Assembly: GCF_024347635.1 (NCBI RefSeq)
Contig: NZ_AP025511.1
Coordinates: 1,302,001-1,366,000 of the forward strand
Direction: 5' to 3'
DNA: 64,000 bases
DNA from: Vibrio tasmaniensis
Lineage (GTDB): Bacteria; Pseudomonadota; Gammaproteobacteria; Enterobacterales; Vibrionaceae
Under the pieces are notes generated by a model. It saw only the letters and a list, made by a program, of their open reading frames with translations, ran no database searches and was not told where the DNA came from. Both the position numbers and the translations under genes were made by a program. Position 1 is the stretch's first letter. Each line of letters opens with the position of its first letter. Positions 38,533 through 47,567 of this stretch are shown here, piece by piece.

Positions 38533-39351
38533 TTAGAAAGGCACCGCGACACGTTGTACATATTGAACTTCAATCGTGCCTTGGTATTCAAACATTTCAA
38601 CCGATGCGCTCAAGTGTTTGGCATTGGCACCCAACGGGCTCTCTGAGGGAATGGAGGCTTGCGTTGTTTTGATTGGTATCTTGAAACCTAACATATCGTA
38701 GTTTGCATCAAACCACTGCCAACTGACACTGGTGTCTGGGCAGTTGTCGATGATCTCGGGTGGTGTTACCTCAATATGCGGGTCGTTGAGTTTACTTTCG
38801 AGTGTTAACCATCGCTTGCTGTCATCCAAAGCCGCAATAATAGGGTAGTTGTTCGCCCCAATCGTTAACTGATAAACACCCGATTCCGGTTTGATGAACA
38901 TCTCACTGGTTTCCATCTCTTGATATTCGACATCAGAATTGAGTTGTCCGTCGATAACCACTTTACCATCAGGTGAAACGAGAGAAATACGTTGTGTTTG
39001 CGCTTCTACCTTTTCGCTGAATTGCTCCGCAGACACTTTGATTTGATAGCCTTGTGATGAAAGACCGTGACGCCAGATAAAGCTAACTTGAATGTGGTTG
39101 TTGGGCGTAGCACTTTGTTCAAGCTGAGTTCCACATTGAGTTCGGCTTAGAATTTCTTGTTTAACGGGTAGCCAAAGCTGACCATCTAGCTTCTCCTGAT
39201 CAAGCGCGATTTGCAGCTCTTGCCACGCAACTTGCGGTTGATCATCAAGCAGCGATTGATAGGTGTGTTGTAATGGCGTGTCTGTAAACCAAGCCGCATT
39301 ACACGCAAAGGGCAATGTACAGAACAGTGCTGTTAGATAGCTTATTTTCAT
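38533..39351 (-). CDS. vxrC: DUF2861-family periplasmic protein of the vxr locus
   Basis: The 272-residue protein has a signal peptide (MKISYLTALFCTLPFACNA) and beta-rich sequence typical of the DUF2861 family. In Vibrio cholerae such a protein (VxrC) is encoded directly after the VxrAB two-component genes. Here it overlaps the response-regulator stop by 4 bp, the same arrangement. The biochemical role is unknown; the VxrAB system (also called WigKR) governs cell-wall homeostasis, type VI secretion and biofilm. Assignment rests on order, length and family resemblance. Confidence 0.75.
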   Translation of the reverse strand: MKISYLTALFCTLPFACNAAWFTDTPLQHTYQSLLDDQPQVAWQELQIALDQEKLDGQLWLPVKQEILSRTQCGTQLEQSATPNNHIQVSFIWRHGLSSQGYQIKVSAEQFSEKVEAQTQRISLVSPDGKVVIDGQLNSDVEYQEMETSEMFIKPESGVYQLTIGANNYPIIAALDDSKRWLTLESKLNDPHIEVTPPEIIDNCPDTSVSWQWFDANYDMLGFKIPIKTTQASIPSESPLGANAKHLSASVEMFEYQGTIEVQYVQRVAVPF

Positions 39352-39998
39352 TGTGATTCCCCAGCCAAACGATAACCAACTCCACGATGCGTCTCTAGAT
39401 TTAGCGTTGGCAGTTTCTGGCGTAAACGTAGTATATGGTTATCAACGGTTCTTGTGCTTGGGAAGGCTTGATACCCCCAGATTTTATTGAGTAGCTCATC
39501 TCGATGAAACACACGGCCTTGGTTTTGAACAAACAACACCAATACCTGAAATTCTTTAGGCTTGAGCGCTATAGGGCTTTCATCCAGGTAAGCGATCCGT
39601 TCCGACAAGTTGATTTGGATGTTGGCGTAATTCAAGTGGCTAACACCTAACGGGCGAAGCTGCGTAATGACTCTGGCAAGCAATTCATCGTTCGAAAATG
39701 GCTTAGTTACGTAGTCTTTTGCGCCCGCCATTAGTCCTTCAACGCGTTGCTGGACTTCCACTTTAGCCGTCAACACGATCACAGGTAGCGCCTTGAGCAG
39801 TAACCAATTAGGCAAGTGTCGTAAACTGTCGCCATCTTCGAGTTGTCGATCAAGTACTACTAAGTCGGCACGTAACCATAGCTTACTGGCGTGCTTTGCA
39901 TCTTGCACCCAAAGGCATTGATAACCATTGGACTCAAAGAAGCTGACGAGGCCTTGCCCAAGCAGTTGGTCGTCTTCAATCAGCAGTAGGGTGTTCAT
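39348..39998 (-). CDS. vxrB: VxrB-like OmpR-family response regulator
   Basis: The receiver domain shows LLLIEDD, the phospho-Asp in VVLDRQLEDGD, VLTAK and TKPF. An OmpR/PhoB winged-helix domain follows, with TRTVDNHILRLRQKL. I choose the ATG at 39998 (MNTLLLIEDD) because it has a GGAA ribosome-binding site and gives the usual N-terminus; a longer frame to 40052 adds an unlikely tail. It overlaps the kinase gene end by 23 bp. In V. cholerae the VxrAB (WigKR) pair responds to cell-wall stress and controls peptidoglycan, type VI and biofilm genes. Confidence 0.85.
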   Translation of the reverse strand: MNTLLLIEDDQLLGQGLVSFFESNGYQCLWVQDAKHASKLWLRADLVVLDRQLEDGDSLRHLPNWLLLKALPVIVLTAKVEVQQRVEGLMAGAKDYVTKPFSNDELLARVITQLRPLGVSHLNYANIQINLSERIAYLDESPIALKPKEFQVLVLFVQNQGRVFHRDELLNKIWGYQAFPSTRTVDNHILRLRQKLPTLNLETHRGVGYRLAGESQ

Positions 39999-41385
39999 AA
40001 GCGATTTCCAAAATACATCGGGTTGGGTTACGAAGAATAATGAGGCGGCCATTCGCTTGTTTTATCAAGTGTTCGACAATCGTTAGGCCAATGCCCATAT
40101 TGTCTTGTCTGTGCGTTTCACTTGGCGTGATACGGGACATCAGCCGTTGTATCGGTGAAGGGAAGTGCCCCTCGTCTTGCACCTCAATAGTCAACTTGTC
40201 TGTGAGTTCGACCTTTACCAAAACCTTACCTTGCCCATGTTGTCTGGCATTCTTGATTAAGTTATCTAAACAGATAGTAAGCCAGTAATACGGCAGGTTA
40301 AGTTCAACGTCACTTGATTCACATTGATACTCGACATTGTGCTTTTCACATACATGATCGAGCCACTCTTCTAAGGATGCGTTTTGCTTCAATAATGGCT
40401 CCGACTGATCCGAACTTAGGTACACTTTGCTGTTTTCTGTGAGCTGAGAAAGCCTTTGATAGTCGGATATTAAACGCCAAACCGCATTTTGAGTTTCATC
40501 AGAAAAGTCATCATAGCGATTCCTGAACATTTCAACGGTTAGACCAAGGCTGGTGATTGGCGTGCGAAGCTCATGAGTGAGAAGCTGCAAGATAAACTGT
40601 CTCTCTTTTCGCTGCTTTGTTTTGAGGTACAGAGATCGTCCTAATATTGAAAGTAAAACAACCAGTAATGAGATGATCATGATTTTCATGAAAATAGTGT
40701 CGTTGTTCGACTCACTAAGGCATAGGTTGCTGTAACGAAAAGAGCAGTTTTCACCGGACAGTGTCACTTGTTGTTGATCGGCGATAGGTTCCCAAACTTT
40801 CGATGGGATCGCTTTCCAACCTTGTTCGCCACTTAACCAAAGCACATCACCTTGTTGCCAAGCGCGGTATCCATTGAGCAGCGCTTCTTGTCCGTTGTTC
40901 GTTAAGCTTTCTAGTCTGCTGTACAACGGGTGCAAAGGATTGCTGATACTCAAAAATGGACGAATTTGTTCACTGCTCTCTGGGTAACGAGCAACATAGC
41001 GATCAGCAAAACTCCCACCAGCCGGGTGTCGTTTGGAGTGTGCTGCAAACCAAATTGAATCCAAAGTTTGTTCCCGACATAAAGCCAGTTCGAATTCGAT
41101 GGCATCACTTAAAGAAGGGTTGGTGCTTTCAATCGCTTGGCAGTGATCTTGTATCGAGGCCAACTCTGCGATGTCGCCCCAACTGAATTTGTTGAAGTCC
41201 GGGTAGCGGCTGCTTTCTTGAAGAAGTGCTTTCGGGTACTGGGTTAACTCTTGCTGAGAAACGAAGATAGGAGACGATTGCCAGCTCAGTTGATACAGGG
41301 TTTGCCATTTGTCTTGCAAACTTTGTGCATTGGCAAGAGTTGGGAGCCAAAAGGTCAAGCAAAGGGCTAAGGTAAACCTGCGCAT
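39976..41385 (-). CDS. vxrA: VxrA-like DUF3404 sensor histidine kinase
   Basis: The 469-residue protein has a signal sequence, a roughly 220-residue periplasmic sensor of the DUF3404 type, one transmembrane helix (IMIISLLVVLLSILGRSLYL, about 235-254), an H-box with intact His (LLTHELRTPITS), an N-box (NLIKNARQHG) and a GIGL G-box. DUF3404 sensors are characteristic of VxrA/WigK in vibrios. It is first in the vxrABC cluster and overlaps vxrB. It likely detects cell-envelope damage, as shown for the V. cholerae protein; here that is inference from family. Confidence 0.85.
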   Translation of the reverse strand: MRRFTLALCLTFWLPTLANAQSLQDKWQTLYQLSWQSSPIFVSQQELTQYPKALLQESSRYPDFNKFSWGDIAELASIQDHCQAIESTNPSLSDAIEFELALCREQTLDSIWFAAHSKRHPAGGSFADRYVARYPESSEQIRPFLSISNPLHPLYSRLESLTNNGQEALLNGYRAWQQGDVLWLSGEQGWKAIPSKVWEPIADQQQVTLSGENCSFRYSNLCLSESNNDTIFMKIMIISLLVVLLSILGRSLYLKTKQRKERQFILQLLTHELRTPITSLGLTVEMFRNRYDDFSDETQNAVWRLISDYQRLSQLTENSKVYLSSDQSEPLLKQNASLEEWLDHVCEKHNVEYQCESSDVELNLPYYWLTICLDNLIKNARQHGQGKVLVKVELTDKLTIEVQDEGHFPSPIQRLMSRITPSETHRQDNMGIGLTIVEHLIKQANGRLIILRNPTRCILEIAYEHPTAD

Positions 41386-41450
41386 CCAATCATTCTCATT
41401 AAAAGTCGTGGGGCGAGTCTAAAGAGTTTTAGACGTGATTTGTAACCTGA

Positions 41451-41600
41451 ATGTCAACAAGTGTTCCTTTAACAACAAATTGTAGAGTGGGTCATGCTTT
41501 TAAAGATGCGTTTGGTTTATCGCCGAATGAATATATCAATACAATCGCTAGCAAGAGAGACGCAAAAACAATCACTGTTCTGTGCTCGTTTAAACGCTGA
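41451..41600 (+). pseudogene. Possible AraC-family regulator C-terminal remnant
   Basis: A 49-codon frame reads VGHAFKDAFGLSPNEYINTI near its middle, which resembles the last helix of AraC-family DNA-binding domains (FxxxFGxSPxxY). The rest of a regulator is absent upstream. It overlaps the 3' end of the opposite-strand MFS gene. This may be chance resemblance. Confidence 0.3.
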
Positions 41601-42783
41601 CCTTTTTGTCTCTGGCTGCCAGTGCCGCGAATATCGTGCAAGCAAATGCAACGGATGCAATCAGAAGAATAGGAACACTCCAAGAGTCTGTCTGTGAATG
41701 AAGCTTACCAACCAGAGTCGGACCAGTCGCTGCTAAGGCATAACCGATCCCTTGAGCCATACCCGAAAGCGAAGCGGCTTGGCTGCTATTCGATGTACGT
41801 AAGCCAACAAAAGAAAGCGCGATAATAAAGGTCGAACAGTTAGCCAATCCAAACAGTCCTACCCAGAAAATCGCAAACTCAGGCAAATACAGAAGGCCAA
41901 TTAATCCAATAAATACACTCGAAGCACAAAGTGTAATGAGCCATTGTTGGTTATCGCTTTTTCCTAAGAACGGCAGTAACAGCAATCCCGGGACCATGGT
42001 TGAAAACTGTAGGAACCCGTAGATGTAGCCTGCATCGATCTCGCTGTAGCCAAGATCGTTCAGGATTTGTGGTAACCAGCCCGCAAAAGAGTAGAAGGTA
42101 AATGAGTTAAGCCCCAGCGCCAACGTCACTTGCCACGCAAGGCCACTCTTAATCATCTTTTTCATTGGAAGAGGTTTGTCGTCTTGCTTCTTATTCGTTG
42201 CAGAAGAAGAACGTTTTCTGATTTTTGGTAACCAGATCATCAAGGCTAATATTGGAAATAGGAGGTTCATTACCAGCGCTAGCTGCCAACCAGTAAACGT
42301 GAACAAGGTAAGCTCTGAAAACGGAACCATCAGACTTGAGCCTAACGTCGAACCAACTCCCATCGTAAAGATATACAAAGAAGTCACAGTAGCGATGCGT
42401 GTTGGGAAGCTGATTTTGACCACAACCGGCAGCAACACGTTACCAATCGCGATACCAAGGCCGATCATCACAGTACCTATGTATAAGGTCGAAATAACTC
42501 CCCAAGATCGCAGTGTTATGCCTGTCGTGATCAGCACTAATGCTAACAACAGGCTAGGCTCAAGGCCAATTCGTTGGGATATCTTGGTGACGAATGGCGA
42601 AAACAAAGCGAACGTTAACAGTGGCAAAGCTGTCAAAAATCCGGCCGCTGAAGAGTTAAGATTGAGCCCTTCCATAACCTGAGAAAGCACCGGAGCCAAG
42701 CTTGTAAAAGGCCCGCGAAGGTTAAGTGAAAGGAATAGAATTCCTAACATGATGAAAATACTGTTACGAAGTGAGACGCTCAT
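41590..42783 (-). CDS. MFS permease of the CynX/NimT type
   Basis: The 397-residue protein has 12 predicted membrane helices. It begins with the LFLSLNLRGPFTSLAPVL pattern seen in CynX/YycB-type permeases, and has GYALAATGPTLVG in the C-terminal half. These carriers move small anions, amino-acid-like compounds or drugs; the substrate is unknown here. It is divergent from dsdA across 157 bp, so a link to D-serine or another amino-acid derivative is possible but unproven. It is on the same strand as vxrA, about 205 bp upstream of it. Confidence 0.85.
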   Translation of the reverse strand: MSVSLRNSIFIMLGILFLSLNLRGPFTSLAPVLSQVMEGLNLNSSAAGFLTALPLLTFALFSPFVTKISQRIGLEPSLLLALVLITTGITLRSWGVISTLYIGTVMIGLGIAIGNVLLPVVVKISFPTRIATVTSLYIFTMGVGSTLGSSLMVPFSELTLFTFTGWQLALVMNLLFPILALMIWLPKIRKRSSSATNKKQDDKPLPMKKMIKSGLAWQVTLALGLNSFTFYSFAGWLPQILNDLGYSEIDAGYIYGFLQFSTMVPGLLLLPFLGKSDNQQWLITLCASSVFIGLIGLLYLPEFAIFWVGLFGLANCSTFIIALSFVGLRTSNSSQAASLSGMAQGIGYALAATGPTLVGKLHSQTDSWSVPILLIASVAFACTIFAALAARDKKVSV

Positions 42784-42940
42784 AGATCGTTCTACTGTGT
42801 GCTTATGAGAAGAGAGGCTAGCCTACAGAGGATTGAATGATTAAACAAATACCGTTTTAATAGGCTCAAAACTAAATGTTTGTACGAGCGCAGATTGCTG
42901 TGTACCAGAGATGATGGTGCTATACCGGAGAAGCTCACCC

Positions 42941-44290
42941 ATGACTGAATTGAACCCAAAAAGTGAATTAAATATAGATAAGCTCACCAGCGATTTTCCG
43001 TTGTTAAAGCAACTTATAGCGCTAGAAGAGGTGAATTGGTTTAATCCGAACATCACGACATTAGAGCAAGGTTTACCCTATGTGGGGTTAGGCGAGAAAG
43101 ACATTAATGGTGCGAGTCTGAGATTGCAAAGGTTCGCTCCTTATCTTGCGAAGGCATTCCCTGAAACACAGGTGACCAATGGCATCATCGAATCTGAGCT
43201 TATTGATATACCATCTATGAAATCAGTACTAGAGGATCATTATCAGTCATCAATCAAAGGGCGCTTGATGATGAAAAAAGACAGTCACTTGCCGATTTCA
43301 GGTTCAATCAAAGCCCGTGGCGGTATCTATGAAGTACTAACGCATGCCGAGAAGCTCGCCATTGAAGCTGGGTTACTGTGTGAGAGCGATGACTACAGTA
43401 AGTTGCTAGAACCTGAATTTCGTAACTTCTTCCAACAATACAGTATTGCCGTAGGTTCAACGGGTAACTTAGGCATGTCGATTGGCATCATGAGTGCCAA
43501 GTTAGGCTTTACGGTATCCGTTCACATGTCTGCTGACGCCAGAGAATGGAAGAAGAACAAACTGCGTGAGCATGGTGTCAATGTGGTTGAGTACGAGCAA
43601 GATTATGGCGTTGCAGTAGAGCAAGGTCGCAAAGAAGCGGAACAAGATCCGAGTTGTTTCTTCATTGATGATGAAAACTCTCAAACTCTGTTCCTTGGCT
43701 ACTCGGTGGCAGGGCAAAGGCTCAAACAGCAATTTGAACAACAACATATTTCAGTGGATAAAGAACACCCATTGTTTGTTTACTTACCATGTGGAGTCGG
43801 TGGCGGCCCCGGTGGTGTCGCATTTGGCCTAAAGATGGCTTTTGGTGACCATGTGCACTGTATTTTTGCTGAGCCGACTCATTCGCCTTGTATGTTGTTA
43901 GGTGTCCATACCGGCTTACATGATGAAATCGCGGTGCAAGATCTTGGTATCGATAACCTGACCGCAGCAGACGGGCTTGCCGTTGGTCGTGCTTCTGGTT
44001 TTGTTGGTCGAGCTATGGAACGTTTACTAGACGGCTATTACACGTTAACCGACGAACGTATGTACCACTTGCTCAGTGAATTGAATAAAGCGGAAGGCAT
44101 TCAATTGGAGCCTTCTGCACTGGCGGGGATGCCGGGTGTGATTCATGTTGAACAGAATAGAGAATATCTTGCTCGTCTAGATATTGATGAGTCGGTGCTA
44201 GCCAATGCAACACACCTTGTATGGGCGACTGGCGGAGGCATGGTGCCACCACCAGAAATGGCCGCTTACTTAGCTAAGGCATCGGTGTAA
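42941..44290 (+). CDS. dsdA: D-serine dehydratase (D-serine ammonia-lyase)
   Basis: The product is about 449 residues and is plainly DsdA. It contains the PLP-lysine motif SGSIKARGG (Lys124 from the chosen start), the glycine-rich phosphate loop VGSTGNLGMS, ASALAGM-like and CGVGGGPGG motifs, and high similarity to the E. coli enzyme throughout. The enzyme converts D-serine to pyruvate and ammonia, allowing detoxification and use of D-serine. I start at the ATG at 42941 (MTELNPKSE) because a GGAG site precedes it and the length then fits the family; an ATG at 42911 would add ten residues. No dsdC-type regulator is adjacent. Confidence 0.95.
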   Translation: MTELNPKSELNIDKLTSDFPLLKQLIALEEVNWFNPNITTLEQGLPYVGLGEKDINGASLRLQRFAPYLAKAFPETQVTNGIIESELIDIPSMKSVLEDHYQSSIKGRLMMKKDSHLPISGSIKARGGIYEVLTHAEKLAIEAGLLCESDDYSKLLEPEFRNFFQQYSIAVGSTGNLGMSIGIMSAKLGFTVSVHMSADAREWKKNKLREHGVNVVEYEQDYGVAVEQGRKEAEQDPSCFFIDDENSQTLFLGYSVAGQRLKQQFEQQHISVDKEHPLFVYLPCGVGGGPGGVAFGLKMAFGDHVHCIFAEPTHSPCMLLGVHTGLHDEIAVQDLGIDNLTAADGLAVGRASGFVGRAMERLLDGYYTLTDERMYHLLSELNKAEGIQLEPSALAGMPGVIHVEQNREYLARLDIDESVLANATHLVWATGGGMVPPPEMAAYLAKASV

Positions 44291-44451
44291 ATTGGATAGA
44301 AAGACGGACGCTTGTGGATTATTGGTGAGTTTAAACGAAGCAATAACTTACGCAGATCGTTATATCAAGCACATATTTTATAAATTAGGCTTCATAGGTG
44401 TTCTAACTATCAGTTAGCTTGAGTGGCATTCAATTTGATAGGGATAGAGCG

Positions 44452-45231
44452 ATGCAAGCACAACAGCCAAATACACCAAAAAAACTCTTACAGCGTCTAG
44501 ATGCGATTGGGGAATCTTTGAAAGCTTCTGGTAAGGCGCATGCTTTATTAGGGCTAGGTTCTGTTGGCATTGAAACGGAGCGATTGGATCAGTATTCAGA
44601 CGTTGATTTCTTCGCGATAGTGCAAACGGGGCACAAGCAATACTTCTTAGACAGCTTGCATTGGTTGTCTGACATTCTTCCAATCGACTATGCCGTAAGG
44701 AACACCATCGATGGCTACAAAGTACTTTATGCCGATGGAATATTCTGTGAGTTTGCGGTATTCGAACCACACGAATTAGCGCATATTCCATTTGCTGAAG
44801 GTCGTATTGTTTGGCAGGAAGCCGACTTTGATACTCAGTGCTGTGTGCCACCTGTAAAAGGTGTCGCTGAAACGAATTCTCAAGAATGGATCATCGGTGA
44901 AGCACTGACCAATCTTTATGTGGGCATGAGCCGATATAATCGCGGTGAGAAGCTTTCTGGCTCTCGCTTTGTTCAATCTTACGCGCTTGATCGTCTAATC
45001 GATCTTGTCGATCAAACTGAAACGTCTGAGCCAGAATTCGTCGATGAGTTTATGTCAGATAGAAGGCTAGAAGCGCGCTTTCCTAAGTTTGCTAAGTTAT
45101 TGCCAACGTTCACACAAGGCTATGACAGAACGGCTGAATCGGCGCTCGCTCAATTGGCGTTTTTGAATACGCACTTTTCAGTCAATCAAGCCATGTGTGA
45201 CCGAATCATCGGCCTGTGTACGCGCCTATAA
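44452..45231 (+). CDS. Nucleotidyltransferase-like protein
   Basis: The roughly 259-residue protein carries a nucleotidyltransferase-fold signature, GLGSVGIETERLDQYSDVDFF, i.e. the GS helix followed by a DxD pair that binds metal. The remainder is helical. Such proteins range from antibiotic-modifying enzymes to regulatory nucleotidyltransferases; I cannot choose. The ATG at 44452 follows a GGGATAGAG ribosome-binding site and is preferred over an upstream TTG at 44419. It stands alone about 160 bp after dsdA. Confidence 0.7.
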   Translation: MQAQQPNTPKKLLQRLDAIGESLKASGKAHALLGLGSVGIETERLDQYSDVDFFAIVQTGHKQYFLDSLHWLSDILPIDYAVRNTIDGYKVLYADGIFCEFAVFEPHELAHIPFAEGRIVWQEADFDTQCCVPPVKGVAETNSQEWIIGEALTNLYVGMSRYNRGEKLSGSRFVQSYALDRLIDLVDQTETSEPEFVDEFMSDRRLEARFPKFAKLLPTFTQGYDRTAESALAQLAFLNTHFSVNQAMCDRIIGLCTRL

Positions 45232-45519
45232 CGAGTTAATCCTAAGTTCTATTCCCGGGTGTAGGTCCCCCGTATTATTTGGCCGATAGCGATACTTTCA
45301 ACAGGCCAAACATCGAGTATATGAAAGGGCAATTACTTGATTATAAAAAGTTTACAATACTAAGGAATTTAGCCACTAATTACTGGCTTGGATGTAAAGA
45401 AAGTCAATTGATTTGAATGGAAATTGCAATTGATTTATAAAATCATTTTTATGAATGATTTTTGGGATTTGTGTAGTTAAGCTTGGTCTCAAAACCTATA
45501 TTAAAGTCATGGTAATTGA
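45232..45519. other. Intergenic region, nothing recognised
   Basis: These 288 A+T-rich bases contain no frame with a credible start and no strong hairpin. They presumably contain the promoter of the following lipoprotein gene. Confidence 0.4.
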
Positions 45520-45918
45520 ATGAAAATTAACGTTCTACTCCCTTTACTACTTCCAGCTTTGGTCTTGTTGTCTGGTTGTTCAGATGTGGTAAGCAGTGAA
45601 TATTCGACGTATGAAAAAGCTAAAGAAGAGCGCTTGTTCGACAGAGGCTGGTTACCCGATATTCTGCCTGAATCCACTTTGAATATTAAAGTCAGCAACG
45701 ATCTTGATAGTAATACGTCAGAAGGGAGTTTCATCATCAATGAACCAGCGCTATCGAAATTCATTGCGATGCTAAAGCCTACAGAATCGGCCGATGAATT
45801 TCACTTCATCGAAGGCGCGAATATGTGGGTGTTTAAGGTGGGGGATGATAGTTTAGTTTCCTACTCACTTGTATCCGACTCACTTGTTTCCTCCAAACGA
45901 CATAGGCGTGAAGACTAG
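45520..45918 (+). CDS. Small lipoprotein of unknown function
   Basis: The 132-residue product begins with a lipoprotein signal, MKINVLLPLLLPALVLLSGC, with the lipobox LSGC placing the acylated residue at Cys20. The mature part is short and polar. Near the end a duplicated phrase (LVSYSLVSDSLVSS) reflects small DNA repeats (about 45856-45890). I do not recognise the family. Another small lipoprotein gene follows about 190 bp later on the same strand. Confidence 0.75.
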   Translation: MKINVLLPLLLPALVLLSGCSDVVSSEYSTYEKAKEERLFDRGWLPDILPESTLNIKVSNDLDSNTSEGSFIINEPALSKFIAMLKPTESADEFHFIEGANMWVFKVGDDSLVSYSLVSDSLVSSKRHRRED

Positions 45919-46108
45919 TTACATTCGAGACCTTGATAGCAATCTGATTTAGGTCTTTAGTTGTTCGGCTTAATCACTAAAGCTGTACGCTTTTCTTTAC
46001 TCTTTCAAAACACCACTTTTCACGTTTGCTCTGCTAATCACTGGATGTAGTCAATCAAATAAAATACAATCGAACGATGTTTTATTAATTTCGTATTTTA
46101 TCATTATG

Positions 46109-46510
46109 ATGAGAAACTCACTCACATTCATCGTTAGCTTGTTTTTCTTAACGGCTTGCTCGACAACGAGTAAAGCGCGAATCGAAGAGCAGACACTGAG
46201 CAATGAAAACACTTTGTCGAACACTGTCGAAGAAGATACGAATCTAAACGTCATTGCTGAGTCTAGTGATGAAAAAAATGCTGATCTATCATATATAAAT
46301 GCAAAGGCTGAAGCTGAGTCAATTGATGCTTCTCAAGTAAACGCTAAACAAGCGACTGAAGATAAAGTAGAGACCGACAATGAAAAAGGGCTTGGAAGTT
46401 ACCTATTACTTAACAACGAACCGACTAAGAAAGTCATAAAGTCTTTAGAAGGTGTGACAGATACATTGAATATTCTGACCTTTGGAATATTTGCCACGGG
46501 TAACGGTTAA
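46109..46510 (+). CDS. Small lipoprotein of unknown function
   Basis: The roughly 133-residue protein has a lipobox (FFLTACSTTSK) and then an acidic, low-complexity middle (EEDTNLNVIAESSDEKNADL). Its C-terminal KVIKSLEGVTDTLNILTFG may be membrane-interacting. Two adjacent ATG codons (46106, 46109) are possible starts. The frame is open upstream and encodes a second signal-like stretch, LFTFALLITGCSQS (about 46016-46057), without a start codon, as if an older lipoprotein start had been lost and replaced. A terminator follows at 46557. Confidence 0.65.
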   Translation: MRNSLTFIVSLFFLTACSTTSKARIEEQTLSNENTLSNTVEEDTNLNVIAESSDEKNADLSYINAKAEAESIDASQVNAKQATEDKVETDNEKGLGSYLLLNNEPTKKVIKSLEGVTDTLNILTFGIFATGNG

Positions 46511-46556
46511 GCAGTTAAAGAATCACAGTAATCAAAAATGATTAAATGAAATGATG

Positions 46557-46582
46557 AAGGCGAGCCAAGTGGTTCGCCTTTT
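46557..46582 (+). terminator. Rho-independent terminator
   Basis: AAGGCGAGCCA (46557-46567) pairs with TGGTTCGCCTT (46570-46580), followed by T residues. It lies just after the lipoprotein gene. Confidence 0.8.
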
Positions 46583-46806
46583 GGTTTCTTAACGAAAAAG
46601 ACGTTGGGCTTAGGACGAGGACTAGGCGAAAGTTTAGCAGGGGAAATGACGTGTGACACTTATTCAAAACATGAGTTGTGTGAATCGTTTTTAGTCAAAA
46701 CGCTGTTAGTCAAATATGCCCTTAGACAAAAACGTTCTTTACCCGAATCGGAGCTCCGTGATACGTTCAAAACTTATAATGTTGAATGATATTTGAGGGA
46801 CGGCAG

Positions 46807-47433
46807 ATGTCACTAGAAGGCGCAGTTACATTCTTTATTGCTATGTTTATATTTGGTATTACTCCGGGACCTGGCGTATTTGCGATTTTAGCTCGTGGTA
46901 TGGTTCATGGATGGCGCAAGTGCATCACGCTTTCGTTAGGTATGATTTGCAGTGACCTTATTTATCTTACGCTCGCCTGCTTCGGCCTAGCGACCATTGC
47001 CGAGAATTGGTCGTTTGCTTTTGAGGTGATTCGTTACCTTGGTGCGGCGTATTTAATTTATCTTGGGTACAAGATGTTTAAAAGCCTACCTGAAGTGCAA
47101 GGCTCAGCGGAACTCGCTGCGAAGCAAAGTCAGAAATCAGAACTCGCAAGTTTCGCACAAGGCTTTTTGATTTCAGCATCAAACCCTAAAGTGATTCTAT
47201 TTTATATTTCGTTCTTGCCGACTTTCATTGACCTGACGGTTTTACGCTCACAAGATATCGTCTTGGTTTCCGTTTTAGCATTTGTTGCTTTGATGTCCGG
47301 TGTCATGCTGATTGCGATGGGGGCTGGCAGAATGGCAAGTTTACTTAAAACGCCACGCGCACATAAAAGACTAAATCAAAGTGCTGGTGGAATAATGATT
47401 GCGGCTGGATCATATTTGGCGATAAACAGATAA
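46807..47433 (+). CDS. LysE/RhtB-family amino-acid exporter
   Basis: The 208-residue membrane protein shows the family's opening pattern (FIFGITPGPGVFAILARGM), with the conserved TPGP motif and six predicted helices. These exporters remove excess amino acids such as homoserine, threonine or lysine, or quorum-related metabolites. The ATG at 46807 is chosen because GAGGGA lies just upstream; a longer frame begins at 46786. The last codons and the stop lie inside an octamer repeat, and a strong terminator follows at 47486. Confidence 0.88.
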   Translation: MSLEGAVTFFIAMFIFGITPGPGVFAILARGMVHGWRKCITLSLGMICSDLIYLTLACFGLATIAENWSFAFEVIRYLGAAYLIYLGYKMFKSLPEVQGSAELAAKQSQKSELASFAQGFLISASNPKVILFYISFLPTFIDLTVLRSQDIVLVSVLAFVALMSGVMLIAMGAGRMASLLKTPRAHKRLNQSAGGIMIAAGSYLAINR

Positions 47434-47469
47434 ACAGATAAACAGATAAACAGACAAACAGATAAACAC
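47422..47469 (+). repeat. Octamer microsatellite (ATAAACAG) overlapping a stop codon
   Basis: Four perfect copies of ATAAACAG (47422-47453) are followed by two one-mismatch copies. The exporter's stop codon (47431-47433) lies in the second copy, so the repeat encodes the last residues and continues into the 3' untranslated region. Confidence 0.92.
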
Positions 47470-47485
47470 AGTTCAATTTAAATAG

Positions 47486-47526
47486 AAAAAGCGCGTTATT
47501 GCCTTGTGGCAGTAACGCGCTTTTTT
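47486..47526. terminator. Strong bidirectional terminator
   Basis: GCGCGTTATTGCC (47491-47503) pairs with GGCAGTAACGCGC (47508-47520), with one mismatch. The stem is flanked by A and T tracts. It separates the exporter gene from the convergent MATE gene and can serve both. Confidence 0.92.
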
Positions 47527-47567
47527 GTATTTACTTTCAGGTGCGGTATTCGCTTACTAGAGCAGTA

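Noticed and set aside
46604..46789. 61-codon frame before the LysE-family gene
   Set aside because: It starts with TTG right after a terminator, has no ribosome-binding site and no family resemblance.
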